This document shows positions 36,067 through 43,677 of a DNA stretch of 64,000 nucleotides, one piece after another (the stretch's first letter is position 1; every line of letters starts with the position of its first letter). This DNA is from Candidatus Latescibacterota bacterium (GTDB lineage Bacteria > Latescibacterota > UBA2968 > UBA8231). A model generated the notes under the pieces. That model worked only from the letters and a program-made list of their open reading frames with translations, had not been told where the DNA came from and searched no databases. The stretch is taken from positions 56,733-120,732 of the forward strand of contig JAJEIO010000001.1 of the NCBI GenBank assembly GCA_022827835.1. The letters run 5' to 3'. The position numbers and the translations under genes are program-made.

Positions 36067-36633
36067 ATGGTTACTCTATCTAAGCTCTACACCAAGACGG
36101 GCGACGGTGGGATGACGCGGCTGGGCGATATGTCGCAAGTGCCCAAGACGAGCGCTCGCATCGCCGCCTATGGGTGCGTGGATGAGTTGAACTCGGTGAT
36201 TGGGTTGGCTAGGGCCAGCGGCGCTGAGCACGACGATGTGCTCGCCCGGGTGCAAAACGATCTCTTCGACTTGGGGGCGGATTTGTGCGTCCCGCAGGCG
36301 GATGGCGCAGACGAGCGCCTGCGCGTGCAGCCACAGCAGGTCCTGTTCCTAGAGCAGCAAATTGACGACCTCACGCGAGATTTGGCTCCCTTGCGGAGCT
36401 TTATCTTGCCTGGAGGACGGCTTCCCGCTGCTTGGCTCCACTTGGCGCGTACGGTGTGTCGGCGCGCCGAGCGTGCAGCCTGGCAACTCGCGGAACAAGA
36501 GCAAGTCGGAGAGCCGGTTTTGCTGTATCTCAACCGGCTCTCCGACTTGTTGTTTGCTATGGCGCGGGCCGCCAACGACGGAGGGGAGGCAGATGTGTTG
36601 TGGAAGCCGGGGGAGGGCGCGGACGATGCGTAA
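36067..36633 (+). CDS. pduO: Cob(I)alamin adenosyltransferase, PduO type
   Basis: A 188-residue PduO/MMAB-type ATP:cob(I)alamin adenosyltransferase, which makes adenosylcobalamin in the cytosol. Signature parts are LYTKTGDGGMTRLGD (ATP loop), SFILPGG, RRAER and YLNRLSDLLFAMAR. A perfect 18-bp inverted repeat lies inside the gene at 36502-36549 and includes the codons for NRLSDL. It is in line with the B12 operon, and btuF follows 24 bases after its stop. Confidence 0.92.
   Translation: MVTLSKLYTKTGDGGMTRLGDMSQVPKTSARIAAYGCVDELNSVIGLARASGAEHDDVLARVQNDLFDLGADLCVPQADGADERLRVQPQQVLFLEQQIDDLTRDLAPLRSFILPGGRLPAAWLHLARTVCRRAERAAWQLAEQEQVGEPVLLYLNRLSDLLFAMARAANDGGEADVLWKPGEGADDA
36502..36549. repeat. 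Perfect 18-bp inverted repeat inside pduO
   Basis: CAAGTCGGAGAGCCGGTT (36502-36519) and its exact reverse complement (36532-36549) flank a 12-base loop. Two further outer pairs (36500-36501 with 36550-36551, one a G-T) would extend the RNA stem to 20 bp. It lies in coding sequence, and the right arm encodes the family-conserved RLSDL. There is no clean T-run after it, so it is not a standard terminator. Confidence 0.9.
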
Positions 36634-36657
36634 GTGGATTTTTGGTGGAGGCGTTTG

Positions 36658-37815
36658 ATGCGCAAAATGTGTTTTTGGGCGTGGCTGGCCCTCGGTGTGT
36701 CGGCGGCGAACGGGGACGACTGCGTCGATACCTACGATCCGGCGAAGGACTATTTCCCCCACAAGGCTGAACTGCAATACGCCGAGAGCTTTGCGATTGA
36801 ATACTTCGACAACTACAAAGTGGTCACCGTACATACTCCGTGGCCCGGTGCGCAAGAAGCCGTTCAGTACTTGTTAGTCCAGCGCGGCACTCCCGCCCCC
36901 GAGAGGTACGACGGCGTTCAGTGCATCACCGTGCCCATCCAACGCTTGGCCGTCCTATCGACCACTCAATTACCGCATCTCGAATTGCTCGACGCTCTCG
37001 AAAATCTAGTCGCGGTCGGCGACATTGAGATGGTGAATTCGCCCGGCGTCACCCAGCGCTTTGCGGCTGACAAAGTTGCCGAAATCGGCCATGGTGCCGG
37101 GGTTAATCTCGAATTAGTGCTGGAATTGGAGACCGACGTGGTGATGACCGTGGCCTCGGCTCAATCCCAGTACAACGCCCACCCGGTTTTGCAACAAGCC
37201 GGCGTGGCCGTGGCCATCAACGCCGAGTACACCGAGCCGTCGCTGTTGGGTCGCACAGAATGGCTCAAGTTCACCGCAGCCTTTTTCAACGCGGAGGCCC
37301 TAGCGGAAAAACGCTTTGCGGACATCGTGTCCCAGTACCAGCAATACGCGGCTTTGGTGCAGGATGTGCCGACAGACCAACGCCCCACGGTGTTCGGCGG
37401 CTCTCTCTGGCGCGATACGTGGCACGTCGCCGGCGGCAAGAGCTATGCAGCGCAGTTGGTCGCTGCGGCCGGCGGTTCCTATCTGTGGGCCGACGATGAT
37501 TCCGGGGGGAGCTTGCCTTTGGATTTTGAAGCCGTGTACGAAAAGGCTCACGCGGCCGACGTTTGGCTGACCATGCGCAATGAATGGCATTCGCTGGCCG
37601 AGGTGCAGGCTGCGGACGAGCGCTACGCGGCGTTTGCGGTGTTCAACAGCGGCCGAGTGTACAATGCCAACGCCCGGCTCAACGCGCACGGCGGCAACGA
37701 CTACTGGGAAAGTGGTCTTGTCGAACCCCATATCGTGCTAGCCGATTTCATAAAAATCCTGCATCCCGACCGCCTACCAGACCACGCGCTCAAGTTCTAT
37801 AAAAAACTAGACTGA
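36658..37815 (+). CDS. btuF: Cobalamin ABC transporter substrate-binding protein (BtuF-like)
   Basis: A 385-residue periplasmic binding protein with a signal peptide (MCFWAWLALGVSAANG) and a type III (FecB/BtuF) fold: IQRLAVLSTTQLPHLELLDAL, VAEIGHGAGVNLELVLELETDVVMT and the C-terminal HGGNDYWESGLVEPHIVLADFIKILHP. ATG 36658 with GGAGG in front is preferred over the in-frame ATG 36634. It should carry corrinoid from the outer-membrane receptor to the BtuC permease encoded 6 bases downstream. Confidence 0.85.
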   Translation: MRKMCFWAWLALGVSAANGDDCVDTYDPAKDYFPHKAELQYAESFAIEYFDNYKVVTVHTPWPGAQEAVQYLLVQRGTPAPERYDGVQCITVPIQRLAVLSTTQLPHLELLDALENLVAVGDIEMVNSPGVTQRFAADKVAEIGHGAGVNLELVLELETDVVMTVASAQSQYNAHPVLQQAGVAVAINAEYTEPSLLGRTEWLKFTAAFFNAEALAEKRFADIVSQYQQYAALVQDVPTDQRPTVFGGSLWRDTWHVAGGKSYAAQLVAAAGGSYLWADDDSGGSLPLDFEAVYEKAHAADVWLTMRNEWHSLAEVQAADERYAAFAVFNSGRVYNANARLNAHGGNDYWESGLVEPHIVLADFIKILHPDRLPDHALKFYKKLD

Positions 37816-37821
37816 GACGCC

Positions 37822-38898
37822 GTGGCGACTGCTTCCACCACCACTCCTTGGCCCCGGCTGGGGCCGCGCTGGGGACTCTTCCTCGGGATGGCTGCGGCCT
37901 TGCTCGGTTTTTTTGCGCTCAGTTTGGGCGTGGGGTCGGTGTCCATTCCCCTCGATGCGGTGGTCGCCATCCTGTGGGGTGAAACCGACCAGAAGCCGAG
38001 TTGGAGCCACATCATTTACGCGATCCGCCTGCCGCGCGCGCTCACTGCGCTATTGGCTGGCGCGGCCCTGAGCGCCAGCGGTTTGCAAATGCAGACCCTG
38101 TTTCGCAATCCCCTCGCCGACCCCTTCATCCTCGGCATCAGCGCTGGAGCTAGTCTGGGCGTGGCATTGGTAGTCTTGGGCACGGGCGTCACCGGGGCCG
38201 GGCTGCTGGTTGGTCTGGGGCTTTTGGGTCAAGTCGGCGTGGTCGCCGCGGCCGTGGTTGGAGCGGCGCTGGTACTGGGCTTGGTGCTTTTCGTGGGGCG
38301 ACGCGTGCAGCACACCATGACCTTGCTCATCCTCGGCCTCATGTTCGGCTATCTGACTAGCGCCGTGGTCAGCGTGTTGCTCTACTTCAGCATTCCCGAA
38401 CAGGTGCAGACTTACGTTCTGTGGACCTTTGGCAGCTTTGGCGCGGTCGCTTGGGGTCAACTCACCTTTTTAGCGCCGGTGGTGCTGGTGGGTCTAGGAA
38501 TTGCCGGCCTGCTGGTCAAACCGCTCAATGCCCTGCTGCTCGGGGAAACGTATGCGCGCAGCATGGGCTTGGGCGCGCGGCGGGCGCGATTGTGGATTAT
38601 TGCGAGCGCCGCGTTGCTGGCTGGCGCGGTTACGGCCTATTGCGGTCCCATTGGCTTTTTGGGCGTGGCTGTGCCGCATTTGTGCCGCGCTCTTTTCAAC
38701 ACTTCGGACCACCGCGTGCTGCTGCCGGCTAGTGTACTTTTGGGCGGCATCCTAGCCCTAACTGCGGATCTGGTGGCCCGTTTGCCCGGCAGCGAGGCTA
38801 CCTTGCCGCTCAACGCGGTCACCGCTCTGATCGGCGCGCCCGTGGTCACTTGGATCATCTTGCGCCGCCGCACGCTGCGGCAGGCTTTTGCCGCCTGA
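37822..38898 (+). CDS. btuC: Cobalamin ABC transporter permease (FecCD/BtuC family)
   Basis: A 358-residue inner-membrane permease of the FecCD family with about ten helices. Conserved parts are IIYAIRLPRALTALLAGAALSASGLQMQTLFRNPLADPFILGISAGASLGVAL and GLGARRARLWIIASAALLAGAVTAYCGPIGFLGVAVPHLCR, the latter containing the ATPase-coupling loop. GTG 37822 follows the btuF stop by 6 bases. Its 3' end (from 38854) is duplicated, with three synonymous differences, just before btuD at 40231. Confidence 0.9.
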   Translation: MATASTTTPWPRLGPRWGLFLGMAAALLGFFALSLGVGSVSIPLDAVVAILWGETDQKPSWSHIIYAIRLPRALTALLAGAALSASGLQMQTLFRNPLADPFILGISAGASLGVALVVLGTGVTGAGLLVGLGLLGQVGVVAAAVVGAALVLGLVLFVGRRVQHTMTLLILGLMFGYLTSAVVSVLLYFSIPEQVQTYVLWTFGSFGAVAWGQLTFLAPVVLVGLGIAGLLVKPLNALLLGETYARSMGLGARRARLWIIASAALLAGAVTAYCGPIGFLGVAVPHLCRALFNTSDHRVLLPASVLLGGILALTADLVARLPGSEATLPLNAVTALIGAPVVTWIILRRRTLRQAFAA

Positions 38899-38943
38899 AT
38901 TCCTTGGCTGCGACCATTCTACAAACGCGCGACCTGTGCATTG
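38854..38943. repeat. 90-bp direct repeat, left copy (btuC end plus btuD start)
   Basis: This 90-base segment and 40231-40320 align without gaps and agree at 82 positions. The left copy holds the functional end of btuC (last 14 codons and stop) and a dead copy of the first codons of btuD. The two copies flank the nuclease gene, marking an insertion at the btuC/btuD junction. Confidence 0.92.
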
Positions 38944-38951
38944 TAACGTAA
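38904..38951 (+). pseudogene. btuD 5' remnant
   Basis: TTG 38904 opens a 15-codon frame that matches the first 13 codons of btuD at 40281 (MAATILQT.xLCI) with two substitutions (S to R, G to D), then diverges and stops at TAA 38949-38951. It is the severed start of btuD left behind when the nuclease segment came in. The 5-base spacing from the btuC stop is the same as at the intact junction. Confidence 0.85.
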
Positions 38952-39090
38952 TGAGCTTCGAGTAGGATGACGCGGGATAATCGCTTGCTTGTGTACAAAT
39001 TCGGTATCTTATTGCCGAACACTCGAACAATGAGGTCATACGAGAAAAACAATGAATGCTGAACCATTACAGGGAAAGGATAACAAAGAT

Positions 39091-40170
39091 ATGGCTGAAT
39101 TGACACTATCGAAGGTAGAGGACCGGCTCGACAAAGGCTGCAATCCCGTTGAGGTTGCCGGCTACGGTCGGGAGGCTACCCACAAGGGCTATCTGACCTG
39201 GCTTCTGAACACCTGGCACTGGTCCGATGCAAAAGAGGGGCTGAAGCGCCTCGTTAAGGGGGCCAAGTGGCCGAATGATAGCCATCGTGAGGATGCAAAG
39301 CGCTGGATCCACAATTTCCCGAAAGAGTTCTGGTGCGAGTACGAGCGACCGGTCGGAGGTGGGAAAGTTGACCTGCTCGTCCAAGCGGAATATGGTAGCA
39401 AGCTACCCATAGAACTGAAGACGGATTCCGTCGCCCGCAATGGTCAGCTCCAAAAAATGTCAAGCGATCAAGAAAACTATCCCTTCGGTCTCATCCTTTG
39501 CTTAGGATCATCCGCAGTGCGCGATGACCGCGTTGACAAATACGGCTGTTTCGCACTCGTAACTCTCGATGCCATTCTCGATGAATGGAAAGACCTCATC
39601 TCCTCCATGCCACGGCCAGGACGCGACTGGATCGAATCACTGCGACACGAACAACTGCGACTCACAAACGCCTTTGATCTGACTCCCGACCAGCGCGAAT
39701 GGTGGTGGGACTACGGTTACCGCACCGACAAGCATCTTTCCTATGCACTTCTAAGTTCGGTAAGAAAAACCCTGAACGATAAGCACGATGACTTGGGAAC
39801 GTGGGAATTGTATGATGGAAGTTACAACACGGTCCTGAATCTGGTGCATGACGATTGGTCTTGGAGGTCGGTAGCAGGAGGCAACGCTGAATTCTACTGG
39901 GAATTCAACAACGAAAATTTATTTCTCAAGATCCATCCATGCGAAGACAGAGATGAGCAGATCGCACGGGAATGGGTCGAAGAGACGAAGGAAAAAGTGC
40001 GCGAGGGCTATCCAGGATTCAAAGAGGGCGTACGGGCGCGGAAGGTGGGGAAGGAGAGGCCGCAGAGCATCAGCGTGGTCAAGTGGGAACTTAAAGACGA
40101 CTTCTCTACCGCACACTGTGTGGCCGACCGTGCTGTTGACATCATCCGACAGTGCTCATGCTTTCTGTAG
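39091..40170 (+). CDS. Solitary PD-(D/E)XK nuclease-like protein (inserted)
   Basis: A 359-residue protein of the PD-(D/E)XK nuclease superfamily, most like the PDDEXK_4 type: HKGYLTWLLN near residue 31, then the catalytic core GGGKVDLLV (D94) and PIELKTDS (E108, K110). ATG 39091 is chosen because AGGGAAAGGA lies upstream; ATG 39052 is in frame without a clear ribosome-binding site. No methyltransferase or toxin partner accompanies it. It lies exactly between btuC and btuD within a 90-bp direct repeat and is less GC-rich than its flanks (one line counted at 47% against 58% in btuC), pointing to recent acquisition. A restriction-like or homing-like role is possible but unproven. Confidence 0.7.
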   Translation: MAELTLSKVEDRLDKGCNPVEVAGYGREATHKGYLTWLLNTWHWSDAKEGLKRLVKGAKWPNDSHREDAKRWIHNFPKEFWCEYERPVGGGKVDLLVQAEYGSKLPIELKTDSVARNGQLQKMSSDQENYPFGLILCLGSSAVRDDRVDKYGCFALVTLDAILDEWKDLISSMPRPGRDWIESLRHEQLRLTNAFDLTPDQREWWWDYGYRTDKHLSYALLSSVRKTLNDKHDDLGTWELYDGSYNTVLNLVHDDWSWRSVAGGNAEFYWEFNNENLFLKIHPCEDRDEQIAREWVEETKEKVREGYPGFKEGVRARKVGKERPQSISVVKWELKDDFSTAHCVADRAVDIIRQCSCFL

Positions 40171-40221
40171 TGAATAGCCTGCTCAGAAAATCATCTCTGT
40201 GTCTGTCGAAATAGAAAGAGC

Positions 40222-40275
40222 ATGTTGGATATCATCCTGCGCCGCCGCACGCTGCGGCAAGCCTTTGCCGCCTGA
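40222..40275 (+). pseudogene. Micro-ORF carrying the duplicated btuC tail
   Basis: ATG 40222 opens a 17-codon frame, MLDIILRRRTLRQAFAA, whose last 14 residues repeat the btuC C-terminus exactly. It ends at TGA 40273-40275, 5 bases before the btuD GTG, the same spacing as the original junction. An AGAAAGAG stretch lies just ahead of the ATG. It may be only a remnant, or it may be translated and keep btuD translationally coupled after the insertion. Confidence 0.6.
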
Positions 40276-40320
40276 ACGCCGTGGCTGCGACCATTCTACA
40301 AACGAGCGGCCTGTGCATTG
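40231..40320. repeat. 90-bp direct repeat, right copy (btuC end plus btuD start)
   Basis: This is the partner of 38854-38943 (82 of 90 identical). The three differences in the btuC tail (ttg/ctg, cag/caa, gct/gcc) are all synonymous. Here the btuD start is the functional one and the btuC tail is the extra copy. Confidence 0.92.
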
Positions 40321-41288
40321 GCTATGCGCCCAAGCGACGCCTGCGCGTTGAAGTGGCCGCGGACATTGGCGTGAAATTGCTCAAAGGGGAACTGGTCTGC
40401 TTGTTGGGACCCAACGGTGCGGGTAAATCCACGCTCATGCGCACGTTGGCTGGCCTGCAAAGGCCGCTGGCTGGTGAGGTGAACCTTGAAGGCCGCGACC
40501 TGCACAGTCTGACCGAGAGCGAACGGGCGCGGCTTTTGGGCTTAGTCCTGACCGAGCGGGTAGATGTGGGCAATCTGTCGGCCTATGCACTCGTGGCGCT
40601 GGGTCGCTACCCGTACACGGGATGGGACGGTCGTCTTTCTACTGCGGACGAAGAGGTGGTGCGTTGGGCTATTGACGCGGTGGGGGCTAGGGACTTGGCA
40701 GGGCGCAGCGTCGGCGAACTGAGTGATGGCGAACGGCAAAAGGTGATGATTGCCCGCGCCTTGGCGCAGGAACCAGCAGTGCTGCTCCTCGACGAGCCTA
40801 CGGCCTTTTTGGACTTGCCGCGGCGGGTCGAAATCGTGCAGTTGTTGCGGCGCTTGGCCGGTGATAGTGATCGTGCGGTTCTACTTTCTACGCACGATTT
40901 GGACTTGGCCCTGCGCTGCGCCGACCGCCTCTGGTTGCTGCCGCTGGATGGTCCATTGCAAACTGGGGCACCGGAAGACTTGGTGTTGAGCGGGGCTTTT
41001 CAGCGGACGTTTGCGGACGTGGAATTCGACCCGGCCATTGGTTCTTTTCAGTTGGCGCAAGAGCCGGAAGGTGCAGTCGGCTTAGTGGGCGAGGGGCTCA
41101 ATGCCCTGTGGACGGCGCGTGCGTTGGAACGGGCGGGGTTTCGCGTGGCGGAAGACGCGCCGACGTGCGTTGAGATCCTCCACGACAATGGCGACGCGAC
41201 TTGGCGGCTGCACACGGCGACCGGCGACCGCGTCTGCGCCACCCTGTACGAGTTGGTCAAGTGCTTGAAACTAGATGCGATTGATTAA
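40281..41288 (+). CDS. btuD: Cobalamin ABC transporter ATPase (BtuD-like) with C-terminal extension
   Basis: A 335-residue ABC ATPase of the Fe3+-siderophore/cobalamin group. Walker A GPNGAGKS is at 43-50, the signature VGELSDGERQKVMIARAL follows, Walker B is VLLLDEPT, and the H-loop lies in LLSTHDLDL. The ABC domain ends near residue 245. The last 90 residues (VGLVGEGLNALWTARALERAGFRVAED onward) form an extra small domain not found in plain BtuD. The gene starts at GTG inside the right 90-bp repeat, so it has been separated from btuC by the nuclease insertion but is itself intact. Confidence 0.87.
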   Translation: MAATILQTSGLCIGYAPKRRLRVEVAADIGVKLLKGELVCLLGPNGAGKSTLMRTLAGLQRPLAGEVNLEGRDLHSLTESERARLLGLVLTERVDVGNLSAYALVALGRYPYTGWDGRLSTADEEVVRWAIDAVGARDLAGRSVGELSDGERQKVMIARALAQEPAVLLLDEPTAFLDLPRRVEIVQLLRRLAGDSDRAVLLSTHDLDLALRCADRLWLLPLDGPLQTGAPEDLVLSGAFQRTFADVEFDPAIGSFQLAQEPEGAVGLVGEGLNALWTARALERAGFRVAEDAPTCVEILHDNGDATWRLHTATGDRVCATLYELVKCLKLDAID

Positions 41289-41385
41289 CGCTTCTGGAGG
41301 ACTCGTGTCTTTTCAGACGGCTCTGTTTGTTGTGCAGGATCAACACCACCGGAGAGTTGGAGCGTTCCGGTTCGATTGGACAGTG

Positions 41386-42912
41386 TCACGTCTGCGTCGG
41401 AGCCAGCGTCCAGGCTTGCAGCGATTGCACTTTGGCCACACCACCGCGCGCAAACAGGCTGACGCCGATGCTGTCGGTCCGCGTCGGATAGATGCGCTGG
41501 GTTACGCATTGGCGGCGATTGGCAAAAACCTCGAGGATCGAACGGTCCAGGAAGATGCGCAGGGTCAGAAGCTCGCCCGGAGCCAGTTCGAATGGTCCTT
41601 CCTGAGCGGTGACGTACTGTTCGCTCTCGGCCAGATGTGGCTGGAGCCTGCGGTAGCGGGTGTAGCGTATCTCGCGGTCGAGCGACGACCGGCTGACGTC
41701 GACTCGCAGCACGGCGGCTGCGGCGTCGTAGGAGACCGCGGTTTCCTCCTCGCCTCCTGGGGAACGGCGAACCTTCAGCCCCACTTCCTGAGCCTCCCGC
41801 GGATCGATCTCAACGGTCAACTCCAGACAGTCGCCGCCGACTCCCTCGACTTCTACCTCGGCATCGGCGGGCACGTCAATGAATTCGTGCCGACGGGGAG
41901 CCAGCCGCAACACTTCGAGTTCTGGGGCAGGGTCGATCAGCAGGTGACCGCCGGGATCCAGCGACAACAGGCGCGGAACGGTCATAACGCCCGACCATCC
42001 CGAGGCGCGCTCGCGCTCGTTGCCGCGCAGTTCGCGGACCCAGTCGAAGAAGATGCGTCGGCCGTTTGCATCCAGCAGGGTGCGCGGGCCGCCGAGATGA
42101 CCTCCTTCCCAGCTCATGCGCCCGTGAACCTCGGGATAGAAGCGTTCGTCCCGGACCTGGCCGATGTAGTACTGGCTTCCCTGCAGATGGCTACAGAAAA
42201 GCAACATGTGCCGGTCGCCGAGCGGGAAAAAGTCCGGCACGGCGCAGTCTTCGCCTCCTTCGGTCCACTCTCGCCGCGACTGGTAGAACAAGTCGACGAA
42301 CTCCCAGGTGTGCAGGTCCGGCGATTTGAACAGGTACGCCGCGTCCCCTTGGTCTTGCGGGTCGCGTTTGTTGATGGCGGCGTAATAGAGGTCGCCGTCC
42401 AACCAGCCGCAGGGGTCGTGGATGGTGTAGCGGCCGAAATCGGCGCTTCCTTCTTCCGGCTGGGGGATCACTGGATTGTTCGGGTCTTTCGTCCACTCGA
42501 TCAGCAGATCGTCGCTGCTGCGGGCGAGACAGAGGCCGTCGGGGTTGCCGTAGTAGATCAGCGTTGGAATTCCTTCCTTGCTGATCAAGGCTCCGCCGCT
42601 AAAGCAGCCGACGCGGTCCGGTCCGTCCGCTTCCGGCGTCAGCGCCACCGGATGGTGGACCCAATGCACGAGATCGGCGCTGGAGGCGTGGCCCCATTGA
42701 ATGAGATTCCAGTAGGCGCCGTCCGGGTTGTACTGGTAGAAGATGTGGTAACGGCCCTTCCAGAACAGGGCTCCGTTGATGTCGTTCATCCACGCGGCTG
42801 GCGGCGTGAAGTGATAGGCTGGCCGATGCGGATCGCGGGCAAAGGTGTCGGCGAGGTCGCGGGCCTCTCGGATCCGCGCTTCCATCCGTTCTATCTGGTT
42901 TTCGGTAGTCAT
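41386..42912 (-). CDS. GH32 glycoside hydrolase (invertase/fructanase type)
   Basis: A 508-residue five-bladed beta-propeller hydrolase plus C-terminal beta-sandwich. The nucleophile motif reads WMNDING (D44; usually WMNDPNG), the transition-state motif HDP (D166; usually RDP), and the acid/base Glu is likely E221 in GEDCAVPDFF. It should cleave beta-fructosides such as sucrose or fructans. The two departures from consensus make the exact substrate uncertain. There is no signal peptide, so it is probably cytosolic. It stands alone on the minus strand between btuD and a toxin-antitoxin patch, which suggests an inserted accessory gene. A long open frame opposite it (41275-43137) is a composition artefact. 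Confidence 0.85.
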   Translation of the reverse strand: MTTENQIERMEARIREARDLADTFARDPHRPAYHFTPPAAWMNDINGALFWKGRYHIFYQYNPDGAYWNLIQWGHASSADLVHWVHHPVALTPEADGPDRVGCFSGGALISKEGIPTLIYYGNPDGLCLARSSDDLLIEWTKDPNNPVIPQPEEGSADFGRYTIHDPCGWLDGDLYYAAINKRDPQDQGDAAYLFKSPDLHTWEFVDLFYQSRREWTEGGEDCAVPDFFPLGDRHMLLFCSHLQGSQYYIGQVRDERFYPEVHGRMSWEGGHLGGPRTLLDANGRRIFFDWVRELRGNERERASGWSGVMTVPRLLSLDPGGHLLIDPAPELEVLRLAPRRHEFIDVPADAEVEVEGVGGDCLELTVEIDPREAQEVGLKVRRSPGGEEETAVSYDAAAAVLRVDVSRSSLDREIRYTRYRRLQPHLAESEQYVTAQEGPFELAPGELLTLRIFLDRSILEVFANRRQCVTQRIYPTRTDSIGVSLFARGGVAKVQSLQAWTLAPTQT

Positions 42913-43219
42913 GGGTGCGCTCGCAGGTTAGCTACTCGGGATTTCGGGCAGCGGATTTTTCGTCTGACTTGGGAAGATAGGAAATGGAGATGGAAGCTGT
43001 CGAGGATGCAGAAGCACCACTCCGGTCCATACGTTTCCAGTGCTCCTTCTCGACGAGTTAGATGCAACCGCTTGACGCTTCTCAGGCGAATCGTGCATTT
43101 TGCAGGTACCTTTATAGATTACACCCGCGAAGGATAGACCATTAGAGTTCCCGGCGGATAACGATGCTGGAAAGTGCAGGCGTTTCGTCGGCAAAAACGT
43201 TAAACATGGAGACTTAGCC
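42913..43219. other. 307-base intergenic region
   Basis: This gap separates the divergent GH32 gene and DUF433 antitoxin gene. I see no convincing RNA gene or coding sequence in it. A TTGACG at 43072-43077 has no good -10 partner. A GGAG box lies shortly before the ATG at 43220. Promoters for both flanking genes are expected here but could not be assigned. Confidence 0.5.
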
Positions 43220-43474
43220 ATGGCACAGCAATTGAATGATCCGACAGATTTGCTCGCCCGAATTACCATCGATCCTGAAATCTGTCATGGGAAACCCTGC
43301 ATTCGCGGTCTGCGGTATCCCGTCGAGACGATCTTGGAGCTATTGAGTGCGGGAATGACGCACGAGGACATCCTCGCCGATTACGACGATTTGGAGGCGC
43401 AGGACATCCTCGCCGTTTTGGACTTTGCCGCCCGCTTGAGCCACGTCAAACGGATGCGGAAACTGAGAGGATGA
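43220..43474 (+). CDS. DUF433-family antitoxin
   Basis: An 84-residue DUF433 protein, typically the antitoxin (VapB45-like) of pairs whose toxin is a DUF5615 PIN-like protein. The family features ITIDPEICHGKPCIRGLRYPVETILELLSAGMT and ILADYDDLEAQDILAVLDFAA are all present. Its TGA overlaps the ATG of the toxin remnant at 43471 (ATGA), the normal arrangement for this pair. The toxin is truncated, so this is a probable orphan antitoxin. Confidence 0.88.
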   Translation: MAQQLNDPTDLLARITIDPEICHGKPCIRGLRYPVETILELLSAGMTHEDILADYDDLEAQDILAVLDFAARLSHVKRMRKLRG

Positions 43475-43542
43475 ATTTTTTAATCGATGCCCAACTCCCT
43501 CGTCGTCTGGCCCACTGGTTGCACGAAGCGGGACATGACTAG
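43471..43542 (+). pseudogene. Truncated DUF5615 PIN-like toxin
   Basis: The frame starts MNFLIDAQLPRRLAHWLHEA and stops at TAG after only 23 codons; intact members are about 110 residues. The N-terminal catalytic Asp (LIDAQLP) is present but the rest of the domain is missing, and the following sequence does not continue the family. The ATGA overlap with the DUF433 gene is preserved, so the toxin has been lost by truncation, not rearranged elsewhere. Confidence 0.8.
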
Positions 43543-43588
43543 CCCAAATAGACAGTCTTGCAGGAGGGAGCGGCTATCTTGGTATAGG

Positions 43589-43617
43589 TTGATAAAATAT
43601 AACTAATTAGTTATGAT
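43589..43617 (+). promoter_or_regulatory. Promoter with operator palindrome for the XRE/PIN operon
   Basis: TTGATA (43589-43594) and TATGAT (43612-43617) are spaced by exactly 17 bases. The spacer is filled by a perfect 16-bp palindrome, ATAACTAATTAGTTAT (43599-43614), that runs into the -10 box. This is the classic layout for autorepression by an XRE antitoxin, which is encoded 60 bases downstream. Confidence 0.7.
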
Positions 43618-43677
43618 TAGAGTATGCAAAAGACGCCTGAGACGAGCTAAAGAGTCGGCTAAGCAGGAGAAAAAACC

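Noticed and set aside
36502..36551. The pduO hairpin as a Rho-independent terminator
   Set aside because: It is in the middle of an intact coding sequence and is followed by TTGTTTGCT, not a run of T residues, and genes of the same operon continue downstream.
38854..38943. The 90-bp repeat as a transposon target-site duplication
   Set aside because: It is far longer than known target duplications, no terminal inverted repeats or transposase are present, and the copies differ at 8 sites.
41275..43137. A 620-codon open frame on the plus strand
   Set aside because: It lies opposite the GH32 gene, whose family motifs are clear. Its product has no recognisable domain, and its length comes from GC-biased codon use on the other strand.
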